From Streptomyces broussonetiae (GTDB lineage: Bacteria > Actinomycetota > Actinomycetes > Streptomycetales > Streptomycetaceae), in the NCBI RefSeq assembly GCF_009796285.1, contig NZ_CP047020.1:2232001-2296000 (forward strand): a DNA stretch of 64,000 nt. The letters run 5' to 3'. Below, one piece after another: positions 1 through 7,354 of this stretch. Below the pieces are notes generated by a model. It was not told the DNA's origin, ran no database searches, and saw nothing but the letters and a program-made list of their open reading frames with translations. How positions within the stretch are numbered: position 1 is the stretch's first letter; every line of letters begins with the position of its first letter. The translations under genes and the position numbers were made by a program.

Positions 1-614
1 TGGAGGGCCTGGTGGAGGCGGACGGCGAGGGGACGGCCGGTGGGCACGGGCGCGAAGGCGGTGAGGTGGCGGCCCTCGGCGGCGGGGCCGACGAGGACGT
101 CCGCCAGCAGGGACACGGCCGCACGGCGGTGGCGGGCGCCGTAGTAGCCGGCACGCGCGCGGGTGGCGAGCGCGGCGGCAAGCAGCATCTGCCTCGCGGC
201 GCCGCGCAGTTGCTCGTCCGCCGTCCACGGCGCGGCCCCGGCGGGACCGCCCGGGGTGTCGCGCCACCAGCGGATCTCGTCGCTGGGCACGGCGAGGGAG
301 ATCAGCACCTCGCGGGCGGCCGGCGTCTCACTGCGGGCGAGGGCGTCAAGGGCCTCGCCGAGCAGGTCGTCGCTGTCGGGGAAGGCGCGGCTCTCCGGCA
401 CCAGCAGGCTCGTGCCGCCACCGCCCGGCCCGGGCGGGGTCCAGCGGCCGTAGCGTCCCGGGGCTCCGCCGCGCCGCTGCCAGCCGTGCCGGTGCAGCAG
501 GGCACCGAGCACGGTGGGGTCGACCTGGGCGGGGTCGGGGGGCCGGTGCCAGGCGAGGTCGTCCGGATGGGGCCGGACCTGGCGTGGCAGTTCCTCCTGC
601 GGGCGGATCCTCAT
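1..614 (-). CDS. Hypothetical protein, C-terminus beyond the window
   Basis: This frame starts with ATG at 614 and stays open to the left edge, so at least 204 residues are present and the end is missing. I recognise no family. It is rich in Arg, Pro, Gly and Ala, with a Gly-rich stretch near residues 58-68 and an Ala/Leu/Arg-rich helical-looking part around residues 130-170. I see no signal peptide or membrane segment. Its ATG overlaps the stop of the DUF4365 gene by four bases (ATGA), so the two are almost surely translated together and may act as a pair. Function unknown. Confidence 0.6.
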   Translation of the reverse strand, partial: MRIRPQEELPRQVRPHPDDLAWHRPPDPAQVDPTVLGALLHRHGWQRRGGAPGRYGRWTPPGPGGGGTSLLVPESRAFPDSDDLLGEALDALARSETPAAREVLISLAVPSDEIRWWRDTPGGPAGAAPWTADEQLRGAARQMLLAAALATRARAGYYGARHRRAAVSLLADVLVGPAAEGRHLTAFAPVPTGRPLAVRLHQAL

Positions 615-1177
615 GGCCTGCCTCCCGTCCCGACGCGCGTCATGATCTCGCACAGCGCCCGGTCGTCGAAGATGCGCGAGGTCGGGATCCGCACGGTGGT
701 CCGGTGCCGGCCGGTGATCGGATGGCCGGCGAGATTGACCCAGTAGCAGCAGTGCCTGAGGTCGAGCCGGTCGTGGCTGGCGCGGAGCCAGTCGTCCTGC
801 GAACGCGGGACGAGCATCACGACCAGGATCTTGTGCACCGAGACCGGGGTGCGGGCGAGCTTGCGCAGATGGTCGTTGTCGAGGGTGAAGGAGAAGGAGC
901 GGCCCGGCGGGTTCGGTGCGACCTGGTACGTGGCCTTCAGCTGCACCTTGATGGTGACCTCGTCGTCGACGGTGTGTCCGGGCGCGCTGTGACTGACGTG
1001 CCAGTCGATGCCGTTGTCCGGGAAGGGCTGGGACAGCGAGCATCCCGCCGCGGCGGCGACCGCGTGCAGATAGCCGACCTGCAGTGTCTCCATGCAGGCG
1101 GTGGTGGCGAGTGAGCCGCGGACGGTGCCCGGGCGATCGGGCAGCAGCCCGCCCCGCTCGGGCTGCGCTATGGCCAT
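611..1177 (-). CDS. DUF4365 domain protein
   Basis: A 188-residue protein. Residues around 45-85 carry the DUF4365 pattern: a hydrophobic helix, then IDWHVS, then a strand ending IKVQLKAT. The acidic residue followed by a strand with Q-x-K resembles the core of PD-(D/E)XK nuclease-like folds, a relationship proposed for this family; I infer it here from the motif only. The same frame is open well upstream, but I chose the ATG at 1177 because upstream codons lie antisense to the exonuclease gene. It is divergent from that gene across 168 bases and translationally coupled to the next gene at 614. Confidence 0.7.
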   Translation of the reverse strand: MAIAQPERGGLLPDRPGTVRGSLATTACMETLQVGYLHAVAAAAGCSLSQPFPDNGIDWHVSHSAPGHTVDDEVTIKVQLKATYQVAPNPPGRSFSFTLDNDHLRKLARTPVSVHKILVVMLVPRSQDDWLRASHDRLDLRHCCYWVNLAGHPITGRHRTTVRIPTSRIFDDRALCEIMTRVGTGGRP

Positions 1178-1345
1178 GACCAACAGCCTTCCAAGCAATG
1201 AGTGTCCCCGCTGCGGGCCGCTGAACTGCAAAGACCCGTACTCCTGTTGTCTCCTCCCGGCGTACGGCGCAAACGGCCCGGGTATCACCAAACAGGCAGA
1301 AGACGGAACGTCATCTGCGGTGGGTGAACGAGGAGTTGGGTTCAG

Positions 1346-2071
1346 ATGACGACCTGGTACGAGGGGGCGCTGGCCGCCTTCGACACGGAGACGACGGGTG
1401 TGGACGTCGAGACCGACCGGATCGTGTCGGCCGCTGTCGTCGTCCAGGACGCGCCGGGGACCCGGCCGCGGGTGTCCCGCTGGCTGGTCAACCCGGGTGT
1501 GCCGGTGCCGGAAGCGGCGACCGCGGTGCACGGGCTGACGGAGGAGCACCTGCAGCACCATGGCCGCTGGCCGGCGCCGGTGATGTACGAGATAGCCGAG
1601 CAACTGGCGGAGCACGCGGCGATGGGCCGTCCGCTGGTGGTGATGAACGCGCCGTTCGATCTGACGCTGCTGGACCGGGAGTTGCGCCGGCACCGGGCGT
1701 CCTCGCTGGACCGCTGGTTCGAGTCGGCGCCGCTCAAGGTGCTGGACCCGCGGGTACTGGACAAGCACCTGGACCGGTACCGCAAGGGCCGCCGCACGCT
1801 GACCGACCTGTGTGCGCACTACGGCGTGGCGCTGCAGGACGCGCACGACGCGGCGGCGGACGCACTGGCCGCGCTGGATGTCGTACGGGCGGTCGGCCGC
1901 CGTTTCGCGAGCCGGCTGGAACGCCTCTCTCCCGCCGAGCTGCACACGCTGCAGGCCAACTGGCATGCGGCCCAGGCCCGTGGTCTTCAGGCGTGGTTCG
2001 CGCGCAGCGGCTCGGACGAGATCGTCAGCACGGACTGGCCCTTGCGGCCGGACCTGCCGGCGGCGGCATGA
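1346..2071 (+). CDS. DnaQ-like 3'-5' exonuclease
   Basis: A 241-residue DEDDh exonuclease of the DNA polymerase III epsilon type, removing 3' nucleotides from single-stranded DNA or RNA. Exo I is AFDTETTG near residues 11-18 (catalytic Asp and Glu). Exo II is the NAPFDLTLL segment near residues 100-108. Exo III is HDAAADALA near residues 168-176, with the His that marks the DEDDh subgroup. The protein is a single domain with no fused polymerase or UvrC part, so a stand-alone repair or RNA-processing role is as likely as proofreading. GAGGAG lies about 12 bases before the ATG. A hairpin terminator follows at once. Confidence 0.85.
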   Translation: MTTWYEGALAAFDTETTGVDVETDRIVSAAVVVQDAPGTRPRVSRWLVNPGVPVPEAATAVHGLTEEHLQHHGRWPAPVMYEIAEQLAEHAAMGRPLVVMNAPFDLTLLDRELRRHRASSLDRWFESAPLKVLDPRVLDKHLDRYRKGRRTLTDLCAHYGVALQDAHDAAADALAALDVVRAVGRRFASRLERLSPAELHTLQANWHAAQARGLQAWFARSGSDEIVSTDWPLRPDLPAAA

Positions 2072-2087
2072 GCCCGCACAGCATGCG

Positions 2088-2119
2088 AAAGGCCGGTCCG
2101 CCATGGCGAACCGGCCTTC
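2088..2119. terminator. Bidirectional hairpin terminator
   Basis: The arms AAGGCCGGT and ACCGGCCTT enclose a short loop. It sits between the end of the exonuclease gene (+) and the end of the tRNA-Val gene (-), so it can serve both. There is no long T run, as is usual in Streptomyces. Confidence 0.65.
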
Positions 2120-2125
2120 TCCCGG

Positions 2126-2197
2126 TGGGCGATACTGGGTTCGAACCAGTGACCTCTTCGGTGTGAACGAAGCGCTCTCCCACTGAGCTAATCGCCC
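2126..2197 (-). tRNA. tRNA-Val (CAC)
   Basis: On the minus strand the sequence folds into a full cloverleaf: acceptor GGGCGAT paired with ATCGCCC, discriminator A, D-arm GCTC/GAGC, anticodon stem CTTCG/CGAAG with loop TTCACAC, and T-arm with GGTTCGAACC. The anticodon CAC reads GUG (Val). CCA is not encoded. An identical copy lies at 4809-4880. Confidence 0.95.
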
Positions 2198-2210
2198 GGG
2201 AACGGACTGA

Positions 2211-2240
2211 ACAATACAGGTCGAGGCGCCGATCCTTCAA
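2211..2240 (-). promoter_or_regulatory. Likely promoter of tRNA-Val
   Basis: On the minus strand a TTGAAG hexamer is followed after 18 bases by TATTGT, with the tRNA starting 13 bases later. This fits a housekeeping-sigma promoter. It overlaps the last codon of the upstream SRPBCC gene. Confidence 0.45.
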
Positions 2241-2683
2241 ACCGCTTCGAGATACCCGACCAGTCCCCGCCGTCCGGCCCGCATCATCAGCCGGTGGTTG
2301 AGGCGGAAGACCGGCCGTCCCGGCACGGCCAGCCGCCTGAGCAGGGGCTTGCGCACGTCCACGAGCTGGTCGTAGCGGGCGAGGGTGCCGGGGCCGTCGG
2401 GGGTGACCGTCCAGCGGGCCCAGCCGTCGATGTCGCCGGACATGGCGATCTCGAGGATCCCGGCGTCCGGGTCGCGGCAGGTCTCGTGTGCGGTGAAGGT
2501 CATGGCGTACGGCAGCACGGACCGGATGGTGAGGACGCCGGTCGCGTCGTTCAGCCGGGTCACCGTCCGCACCTGGGGCCACCATCGGGGATAGTCCTCG
2601 GGCCGCTCCAGCACGGCGTACACGGCCGCCGGCGGAGCGGGCAGGGACCACAGGCTGAGGAAGCGGTAGCGGTTCCAGTCCAT
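2237..2683 (-). CDS. SRPBCC family (START-like) protein
   Basis: A 148-residue protein starting MDWNRYRF at 2683. It has the helix-grip pattern of the SRPBCC superfamily: an N-terminal strand, then PAPPAAVYAVLERPEDYPRW near residues 17-36 (the usual 'V-x-L-P-E-x-Y-x-x-W' start of the first helix), several strands, and a long C-terminal helix rich in Arg and Leu. Family members bind hydrophobic ligands, or act as aromatases/cyclases or lipid carriers. Nothing here points to a specific ligand, and no polyketide genes are adjacent. The open frame extends upstream to 2836, but that part overlaps other sequence and lacks coding character. Confidence 0.75.
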   Translation of the reverse strand: MDWNRYRFLSLWSLPAPPAAVYAVLERPEDYPRWWPQVRTVTRLNDATGVLTIRSVLPYAMTFTAHETCRDPDAGILEIAMSGDIDGWARWTVTPDGPGTLARYDQLVDVRKPLLRRLAVPGRPVFRLNHRLMMRAGRRGLVGYLEAV

Positions 2684-3015
2684 GAGGGGAGTCTGCCCGG
2701 CCGGGCGCGACGATCCGGGATCTGAGTACGCGTACTCATGCGCCGCGTCGTGACACGGGCCACACTCGGGGGGCGAGCGTCGCCGCCCGTGCGACGGCGC
2801 TTCCCCGGCACCGGCGGGAGCACCCGGCCGGGGCACCCGGCCGGCACGTTCGGCCGGGGCGCCGGGTTACGGCACCTGTCGCCGAGGTCGCAGCGGCCGC
2901 CTCCCAGGTACGTGCACCGGAACCACAGGTCGGGCGACGGCCCGGAGTTGTGCCAGGCGTCGCCGCCGACGCCGGCGCCGTAGTCCCGGCAGACGTACCA
3001 ACGGCGCTGCTCCAC
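2560..3015 (-). CDS. Possible small Trp/Cys-rich protein, 3' part doubtful
   Basis: GTG at 3015 is preceded by GAGGAAGG at good spacing, and the first ~55 codons end almost always in G or C, as in real Streptomyces genes. They encode a polar stretch with several Trp, Tyr and Cys residues (for example WYVCRDYGAG, WFRCTYLGGGRC, DRCRNPAP). After about residue 70 the translation becomes Arg/Pro-rich, and the frame runs into the start of the SRPBCC gene. The true end is therefore either lost by frameshift or within 2700-2800. It could be a small metal-binding or secreted protein that has decayed. No family recognised. Confidence 0.3.
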   Translation of the reverse strand: MEQRRWYVCRDYGAGVGGDAWHNSGPSPDLWFRCTYLGGGRCDLGDRCRNPAPRPNVPAGCPGRVLPPVPGKRRRTGGDARPPSVARVTTRRMSTRTQIPDRRARPGRLPSWTGTATASSACGPCPLRRRPCTPCWSGPRTIPDGGPRCGR

Positions 3016-3059
3016 CTGGTCCTTCCTCTTGGGCGGCCGTCGTGCGGTCCGGCTCGCGA

Positions 3060-3311
3060 CTTCGCCCTGTCATGGATCGCCGTCAGGGAGCCGACGGGAA
3101 TTCCGAACTGTTTTCCGTCGGCCTCGCCGACCTTCGTGGCGCCGTCGCAGAAGTGAGTCGAAGTCAGATTTCCGGCCTTTACCTGCGAGGCGAGGTCGAG
3201 AGGAATTCCACGCTTGTCGTACTTCCGAAAGAAAATGACGGCGTATGAGAAAACGTCCTTTGGCACCGCGGAGCGGGACTCGACGCTTACCGTGCGGGCG
3301 GGATTCGGCAC
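3060..3311 (-). pseudogene. Remnant of an ABC sugar-binding protein (probable)
   Basis: About 80 codons from GTG 3311 read like an internal piece of an extracellular solute-binding protein: FFRKYDKRGIPLDLASQVKAG, then GATKVGEADGKQFGIPVGS. This matches the 'G-x-L-x-D-L ... DGK-x-x-G-I-P-x-G' pattern of family-1 solute-binding proteins. There is no signal peptide before it, and the downstream sequence loses the pattern near 3060. I infer a gene fragment left by deletion; the similarity is by eye and short. Confidence 0.35.
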
Positions 3312-3378
3312 CGATCGGATGGCCGGATCCGGGAAGGCACCGCCGGGTACGGCTCCGCGCAGCGTGGAGGGCCTGGTT

Positions 3379-4566
3379 TCAGCTGGTCAGGGCGGTGAGC
3401 CAGGCCAACAGGATCCGGTTCGTCTCTTCGGGACGTTCCTGCTGGACGAAGTGGCCGCAGCCGTCGAGGACGTGCGAGCCGAGAAGGCCGGGCAGGGTCT
3501 CGGGGAAGGCCTTGACCGCGTCCGCCAGCCAGGCGAGCGAGGCGTCGAGGGCCCCGGCGACGAACAGCGACGGCTGCGTGATCGGGGCGCCCTCGTAACC
3601 GGCCAGGTCCGCCCAGTCCCGGTCCATGTTCCGGTACCGGTTCAGCGCCCCGGTCAGACCCGTCCGCTCGAACTCTCCGGCGAGGACGTCGAGGTCACGC
3701 TCCTCCAGCCAGGCCGGCAGCGGGCCGGTGGGGAAGCGCTCGCGCAGGGTGCCACCGGGGGCGACGAAGTGCGGGGCGCGGGCGCCGGGTGCCGGCATGG
3801 TGTCCGCGGACAGAGCCGCGTAGAAGCCCGCGAGCCAGCCGCGCACATCGGGTTCGATCTCCGCCTCGGCCCGGCCGGGCCGCTGGAAGTACGAGACGTA
3901 GAACTCGTCGGACGCCGGGGCGCCCTCGAGCCCCTGGCCGGGCCGCGCGTCCTCGCTGTCGTCCCGGGCACGTCCGTCGCCGCCGACCGCGTGACGGCCG
4001 GCAGCCCCCTCGCCACCAGCGCCTTCGCCGCCCGGACCGTCCCCGCTCACGCCGACGCCGACGGCCCCCCTGCCACCGTCGCCGTCGCCACCCATGGCGT
4101 CGACGGCGCTCCCGCCCATCCGGGCGAAGACCTCGCTGGGCCGCGGACCGCCGGGCGGGGTGTACGGCACGCTCAGCAGGGCCACGGCACGGAATACGTC
4201 CGGCCTGGTCAGGGCCGAGGCGGCGGCGATCGAGGCGCCCCAGTCGTGGCCGACGACCACCGCGGACTCCTCCCCCAGCGCCTCCACCACGGCGACGTTG
4301 TCCGCGACGAGGTCGAGCATCCGGTACGCGTCCACGGCCGCCGGCCTGGAGGAACGGCCGTAGCCGCGGACGTCGAGGGCCACCGCGCGGTAGCCGGCCG
4401 CGGCCAGCGCCGGGAGTTGGTGACGCCAGGAGTACCAGGACTCCGGGAACCCGTGCACCAGCAGCACCAGCGGGCCGCGCCCCTGCTCCACGAGGTGGAT
4501 CCGCCCGGCAGGCGACGGAACCAGGCGGTGGGCGCGGTCGGGCGTGGGGGTCGGGACCTGGGGCAT
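3379..4566 (-). CDS. Epoxide-hydrolase-like alpha/beta hydrolase
   Basis: A 395-residue alpha/beta-hydrolase. The N-terminal half has the HGFPESWYSWRHQ oxyanion-hole motif near residues 35-47, DVRGYGRSSRP typical of epoxide hydrolases, and nucleophile elbow GHDWGA with Asp as nucleophile. The C-terminal catalytic His is in DGCGHFVQQERPEE. An Asp nucleophile plus the HGFPES motif points to epoxide or haloalkane hydrolysis by a covalent ester intermediate. In the middle, at the core-to-cap boundary, is an unusual ~55-residue Gly/Asp/Ala-rich insertion. AGGAG precedes ATG 4566; the frame continues upstream only through tRNA sequence. Confidence 0.85.
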   Translation of the reverse strand: MPQVPTPTPDRAHRLVPSPAGRIHLVEQGRGPLVLLVHGFPESWYSWRHQLPALAAAGYRAVALDVRGYGRSSRPAAVDAYRMLDLVADNVAVVEALGEESAVVVGHDWGASIAAASALTRPDVFRAVALLSVPYTPPGGPRPSEVFARMGGSAVDAMGGDGDGGRGAVGVGVSGDGPGGEGAGGEGAAGRHAVGGDGRARDDSEDARPGQGLEGAPASDEFYVSYFQRPGRAEAEIEPDVRGWLAGFYAALSADTMPAPGARAPHFVAPGGTLRERFPTGPLPAWLEERDLDVLAGEFERTGLTGALNRYRNMDRDWADLAGYEGAPITQPSLFVAGALDASLAWLADAVKAFPETLPGLLGSHVLDGCGHFVQQERPEETNRILLAWLTALTS

Positions 4567-4766
4567 GGGGGCTCCTGAAGGGTGCGGGGCGGGCGGGAAC
4601 CGATGAGGGCCTGCGCGGCGCCTGCCCGATCGCTGTGCCGGTGATCGCGGCGCCTGGCCCGATGATCCTTCGAGCGGCCCGCCGGGCACGAGGCTTGTTG
4701 CCGGTCCGGCAAAACCGGATCCCTCGGCCGCCTGCCCCTCCCGCACCCGAAGCCGGGGCGTACGAC

Positions 4767-4800
4767 GACGGCCCACCTGCTGTTTCGCAGATGGGCCGTC
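4767..4800 (-). terminator. Hairpin terminator of second tRNA-Val
   Basis: Fourteen-base arms GACGGCCCACCTGC and GCAGATGGGCCGTC pair with one wobble around a TGTTTC loop. It lies just 3' of the minus-strand tRNA-Val. Confidence 0.7.
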
Positions 4801-4808
4801 GGTCCGGG

Positions 4809-4880
4809 TGGGCGATACTGGGTTCGAACCAGTGACCTCTTCGGTGTGAACGAAGCGCTCTCCCACTGAGCTAATCGCCC
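4809..4880 (-). tRNA. tRNA-Val (CAC), second copy
   Basis: Base for base the same gene as at 2126-2197: acceptor GGGCGAT/ATCGCCC, anticodon loop TTCACAC, no encoded CCA. It has its own hairpin terminator and lies upstream of the hydrolase gene on the same strand. Confidence 0.95.
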
Positions 4881-4963
4881 GGGCGCAGGAAGAACATTAC
4901 CGCATGTCAGGGGGTGCCTCCGACGGGGGTGGGGCGGCGAGCGCCCCGGACGGCGAGGCCGGG

Positions 4964-5440
4964 TCACTGATCCTTGATCTTCCAGGGCACGACGACGCCG
5001 AACCTCCACAGGTAGGTCCCGGCCAGCGCCGCGACGATCGTCACTCCAATGGCGGTCAGCGCGATGTTGCGCCGGCGCACCTTGGGGTCGAGCGCCCGCT
5101 GGGCCGCCTCGGTGACCTTGCGTTTGGTCCATCGCAGCACGAGCTGGGCCCAGACGAACTCGGTCGCCCAGATCGCCATGCCGCCGAAGATCACCACCCA
5201 GCCGGGTCCCGGCAGCGGCAGCAGGACGACGCCCGCGACAACGACCGCGAGGCCGACCACGAAGACCCCGACCTGCCAGCTCAGATGCAGGACACGGCGG
5301 GACTTGACGAATTCCGGCGCCCGGGACCCGAGCCCGTCCCCGGCCTCCTGCCCGGCCGGCTGCCCCGGCGCCTGCCGGTCCGCCGGCGCTTTGTCCGCCG
5401 CCACAGCGGCCTCGCACGGCTCGTCACTCCCCGTATTCAT
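4964..5440 (-). CDS. PGPGW-type membrane protein (TIGR02611-like)
   Basis: A 158-residue membrane protein. A polar N-terminal tail of about 50 residues is followed by two adjacent hydrophobic helices. The first ends LLPLPGPGWVVIFGG, the hallmark PGPGW turn of this family, and the second covers the MAIWATEFVWAQLVLRW part. A basic loop and a third hydrophobic helix (NIALTAIGVTIVAALAGTYL) complete it. The function of the family is unknown. ATG 5440 was chosen over an in-frame start further upstream at 5473, which overlaps likely control sequence of ssgB. Divergent from ssgB. Confidence 0.8.
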   Translation of the reverse strand: MNTGSDEPCEAAVAADKAPADRQAPGQPAGQEAGDGLGSRAPEFVKSRRVLHLSWQVGVFVVGLAVVVAGVVLLPLPGPGWVVIFGGMAIWATEFVWAQLVLRWTKRKVTEAAQRALDPKVRRRNIALTAIGVTIVAALAGTYLWRFGVVVPWKIKDQ

Positions 5441-5532
5441 ACAGACAAACCCTACCGGAGTGAATCCGGTCACCGGAATGGTCGTAGGTCTGGTACGAGT
5501 TCTCGGCCGGAAGAGTTACGTAAAGACACGCA

Positions 5533-5550
5533 AAACCCTCAGAGGGGTTT
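5533..5550. promoter_or_regulatory. Inverted repeat upstream of ssgB
   Basis: AAACCC and GGGTTT arms surround six bases, about 80 bases before the ssgB start, in the shared ssgB/PGPGW intergenic region. It may be an operator. I do not recognise a known binding motif. Confidence 0.25.
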
Positions 5551-5631
5551 ACAACGGCACCGTAGGTGGCATGTCGATTTCGCCGACGTGCGAATCCCCG
5601 AGCGCACACTGAGCGAAAGGCCCTGGCGCTT

Positions 5632-6045
5632 ATGAACACCACGGTCAGCTGCGAGCTGCACCTGCGCCTCGTTGTGTCGAGCGAGTCCTCCCTGCCTGTC
5701 CCCGCAGGCCTGCGGTACGACACGGCCGACCCCTACGCCGTGCACGCCACCTTCCACACCGGAGCCGAGGAGACCGTCGAGTGGGTGTTCGCCCGCGACC
5801 TCCTCGCCGAGGGGCTGCACCGCCCCACGGGCACCGGCGACGTCCGCGTCTGGCCATCGCGCAGCCATGGTCAGGGCGTCGTCTGCATCGCCCTCAGCTC
5901 CCCGGAGGGGGAGGCCCTGCTCGAGGCCCCGGCGCGGGCCCTGGAGTCCTTCCTGAAGCGAACCGACGCCGCCGTGCCGCCAGGCACGGAACACCGGCAC
6001 TTCGATCTGGATCAGGAGCTGTCGCACATCCTGGCGGAAAGCTAG
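5632..6045 (+). CDS. ssgB: Sporulation-division regulator SsgB
   Basis: A 137-residue SsgA-like protein, starting MNTTVSCELHLRLV and ending DQELSHILAES. As far as I recall this matches S. coelicolor SsgB almost exactly in sequence and length, which fits its extreme conservation. SsgB is brought to future septum sites by SsgA and recruits FtsZ rings in aerial hyphae, so it is needed for sporulation septa. Intact here, it marks the host as a sporulating streptomycete. The gene stands alone with a ~190-base upstream region; transcription in S. coelicolor is developmentally controlled. Only a weak Shine-Dalgarno-like GAAAGG lies before the ATG. Confidence 0.95.
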   Translation: MNTTVSCELHLRLVVSSESSLPVPAGLRYDTADPYAVHATFHTGAEETVEWVFARDLLAEGLHRPTGTGDVRVWPSRSHGQGVVCIALSSPEGEALLEAPARALESFLKRTDAAVPPGTEHRHFDLDQELSHILAES

Positions 6046-6340
6046 GTCGACCATCGAAAGCAGCCCGGCGCCGTCCACTCGGGGAGACGGCTCGGGCCAG
6101 GACAACCGCATACGGCACAGCCCGGCGCCGTCACCGTGAGCCTTCACGGGGCGGCGCCGGCCTGTGTCCGGCTCCTCCCGCGTCCCACGGCCGGGCAGGC
6201 GGATCCGGGAACCCTGCCGGGCGCGGAGGCGTTCTCCGGGCAGTCGTGGTCGGGCAGAGACCCTCGCGATGGGCGCGCTTGTCGCTACCATCGGCCAGCA
6301 TCGGCGGGCGAGGCCCGACCCCCAGGCCAGGGAGCGAAAC

Positions 6341-6901
6341 GTGCTGATCACCCACGACACCCGGTGTGCCCTCGACACCGTGGTCGATCTGGTGAACACC
6401 GCGCCGGAGGACGGCGCGGCGGCGGACGGACTGCCCGACGTCCCGGCTCTCGCAGACTTCGTACGAAAGCACGAAATCAGCGATGTCGGCGCACTGTCGG
6501 AGTTCGACCTCTCGGCGGTGCGCAGGGTCCGGGGGCGCTTCGCGGCGATCTTCGCGGCCCCGGACGCCCGGTCCGCCGCCGGGTTGATCAACGAGCTGGT
6601 CGCCGCGGCCGGCACCACCCCGCGCCTGACGGACCACGACGGCTACGACTGGCACGTGCACTACTTCGCGCCGGGCGCGTCCATGGCCGACCACCTCGCC
6701 GCCGACTGCGGGATGGCGCTCGCGTTCTTCGTGGTGGCCGGGGAGCAGGAGCGGCTGCGGCGCTGTGAGGCGCCGGACTGCCGACGCGCCTTCGTCGACC
6801 TCTCCCGCAACCGCTCGCGCCGCTACTGCGACAGCCGCACCTGCGGAAACCGACTGCATGTGGCCGCCTACCGGGCCCGGCGCAAGGAAGCGACGGGCTG
6901 A
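6341..6901 (+). CDS. CGNR zinc-finger (ABATE domain) regulator
   Basis: A 186-residue protein with an N-terminal ABATE-type domain (residues ~5-130) and a C-terminal CGNR zinc finger. The finger has Cys pairs in RRCEAPDCRRAF and RYCDSRTCGNR, the last giving the family its name. Members are predicted stress-responsive transcription regulators, and the basic tail (YRARRKEATG) fits DNA binding. GTG 6341 has AGGGAGCG at good spacing. The ~295 bases before it hold no other gene; a TACCAT hexamer near 6286 may be its -10 box. A distant paralogue lies at 57337-57924. Confidence 0.85.
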   Translation: MLITHDTRCALDTVVDLVNTAPEDGAAADGLPDVPALADFVRKHEISDVGALSEFDLSAVRRVRGRFAAIFAAPDARSAAGLINELVAAAGTTPRLTDHDGYDWHVHYFAPGASMADHLAADCGMALAFFVVAGEQERLRRCEAPDCRRAFVDLSRNRSRRYCDSRTCGNRLHVAAYRARRKEATG

Positions 6902-7002
6902 CCGATCGCATGGCGCCCGGATCCCGGATCGCCTTCGAGAAGCCCGGCGTGCCGATGCCGACGTCGGTCCCGGCGGGTGGCGCCGGGACGGACGCGTACG
7001 GC

Positions 7003-7170
7003 TCACAGCAACAGCAGGTCGTGCAGCGCAGCCATGAGGAGCAGACACCCGATCACCGCAAGGAAGATCATCAGCGGTGGCTGGGAAAGGGCGAAGAGGC
7101 ACCCGCGCGGCTCGTCCTTCGGCGGCGCGGCCTCGCTCTGTGTCGTGTCCAGCATCTCGATGAAGATCAT
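7003..7170 (-). CDS. Small single-span membrane protein
   Basis: A 55-codon frame from ATG 7170 encodes a short polar N-terminus (MIFIEMLDTTQSEAAPP), a basic/Cys spacer (EPRGCLFALSQPP), then one clear hydrophobic helix of about 20 residues running to the C-terminus (LMIFLAVIGCLLLMAALHDL). It is too short for routine ORF calling. The clean topology and GC-ending codons support a real gene. Function unknown. It sits convergent with the CGNR regulator. Confidence 0.55.
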   Translation of the reverse strand: MIFIEMLDTTQSEAAPPKDEPRGCLFALSQPPLMIFLAVIGCLLLMAALHDLLLL

Positions 7171-7354
7171 GGCGCAGGAGAGGTCTCGTGCGCGATCAAC
7201 ACGCCACCTATATGCGGTAGTTGCCGTATTCCGTGCCGTCCCGTCCGACTTGCTTCGGGTTGTGAACGGTTCCGGACGCGCCCGTGACGGACTGTGTCAC
7301 TTCAGTCCATGCGGGCCGATGTGCCCTTATGCCGCTGCGCCCGCCTTGCGGCCG

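Noticed and set aside
611..2104. A 497-codon open frame on the minus strand
   Set aside because: Most of it is antisense to the exonuclease gene. Only the last 188 codons have a recognisable domain, so the gene was set to start at 1177.
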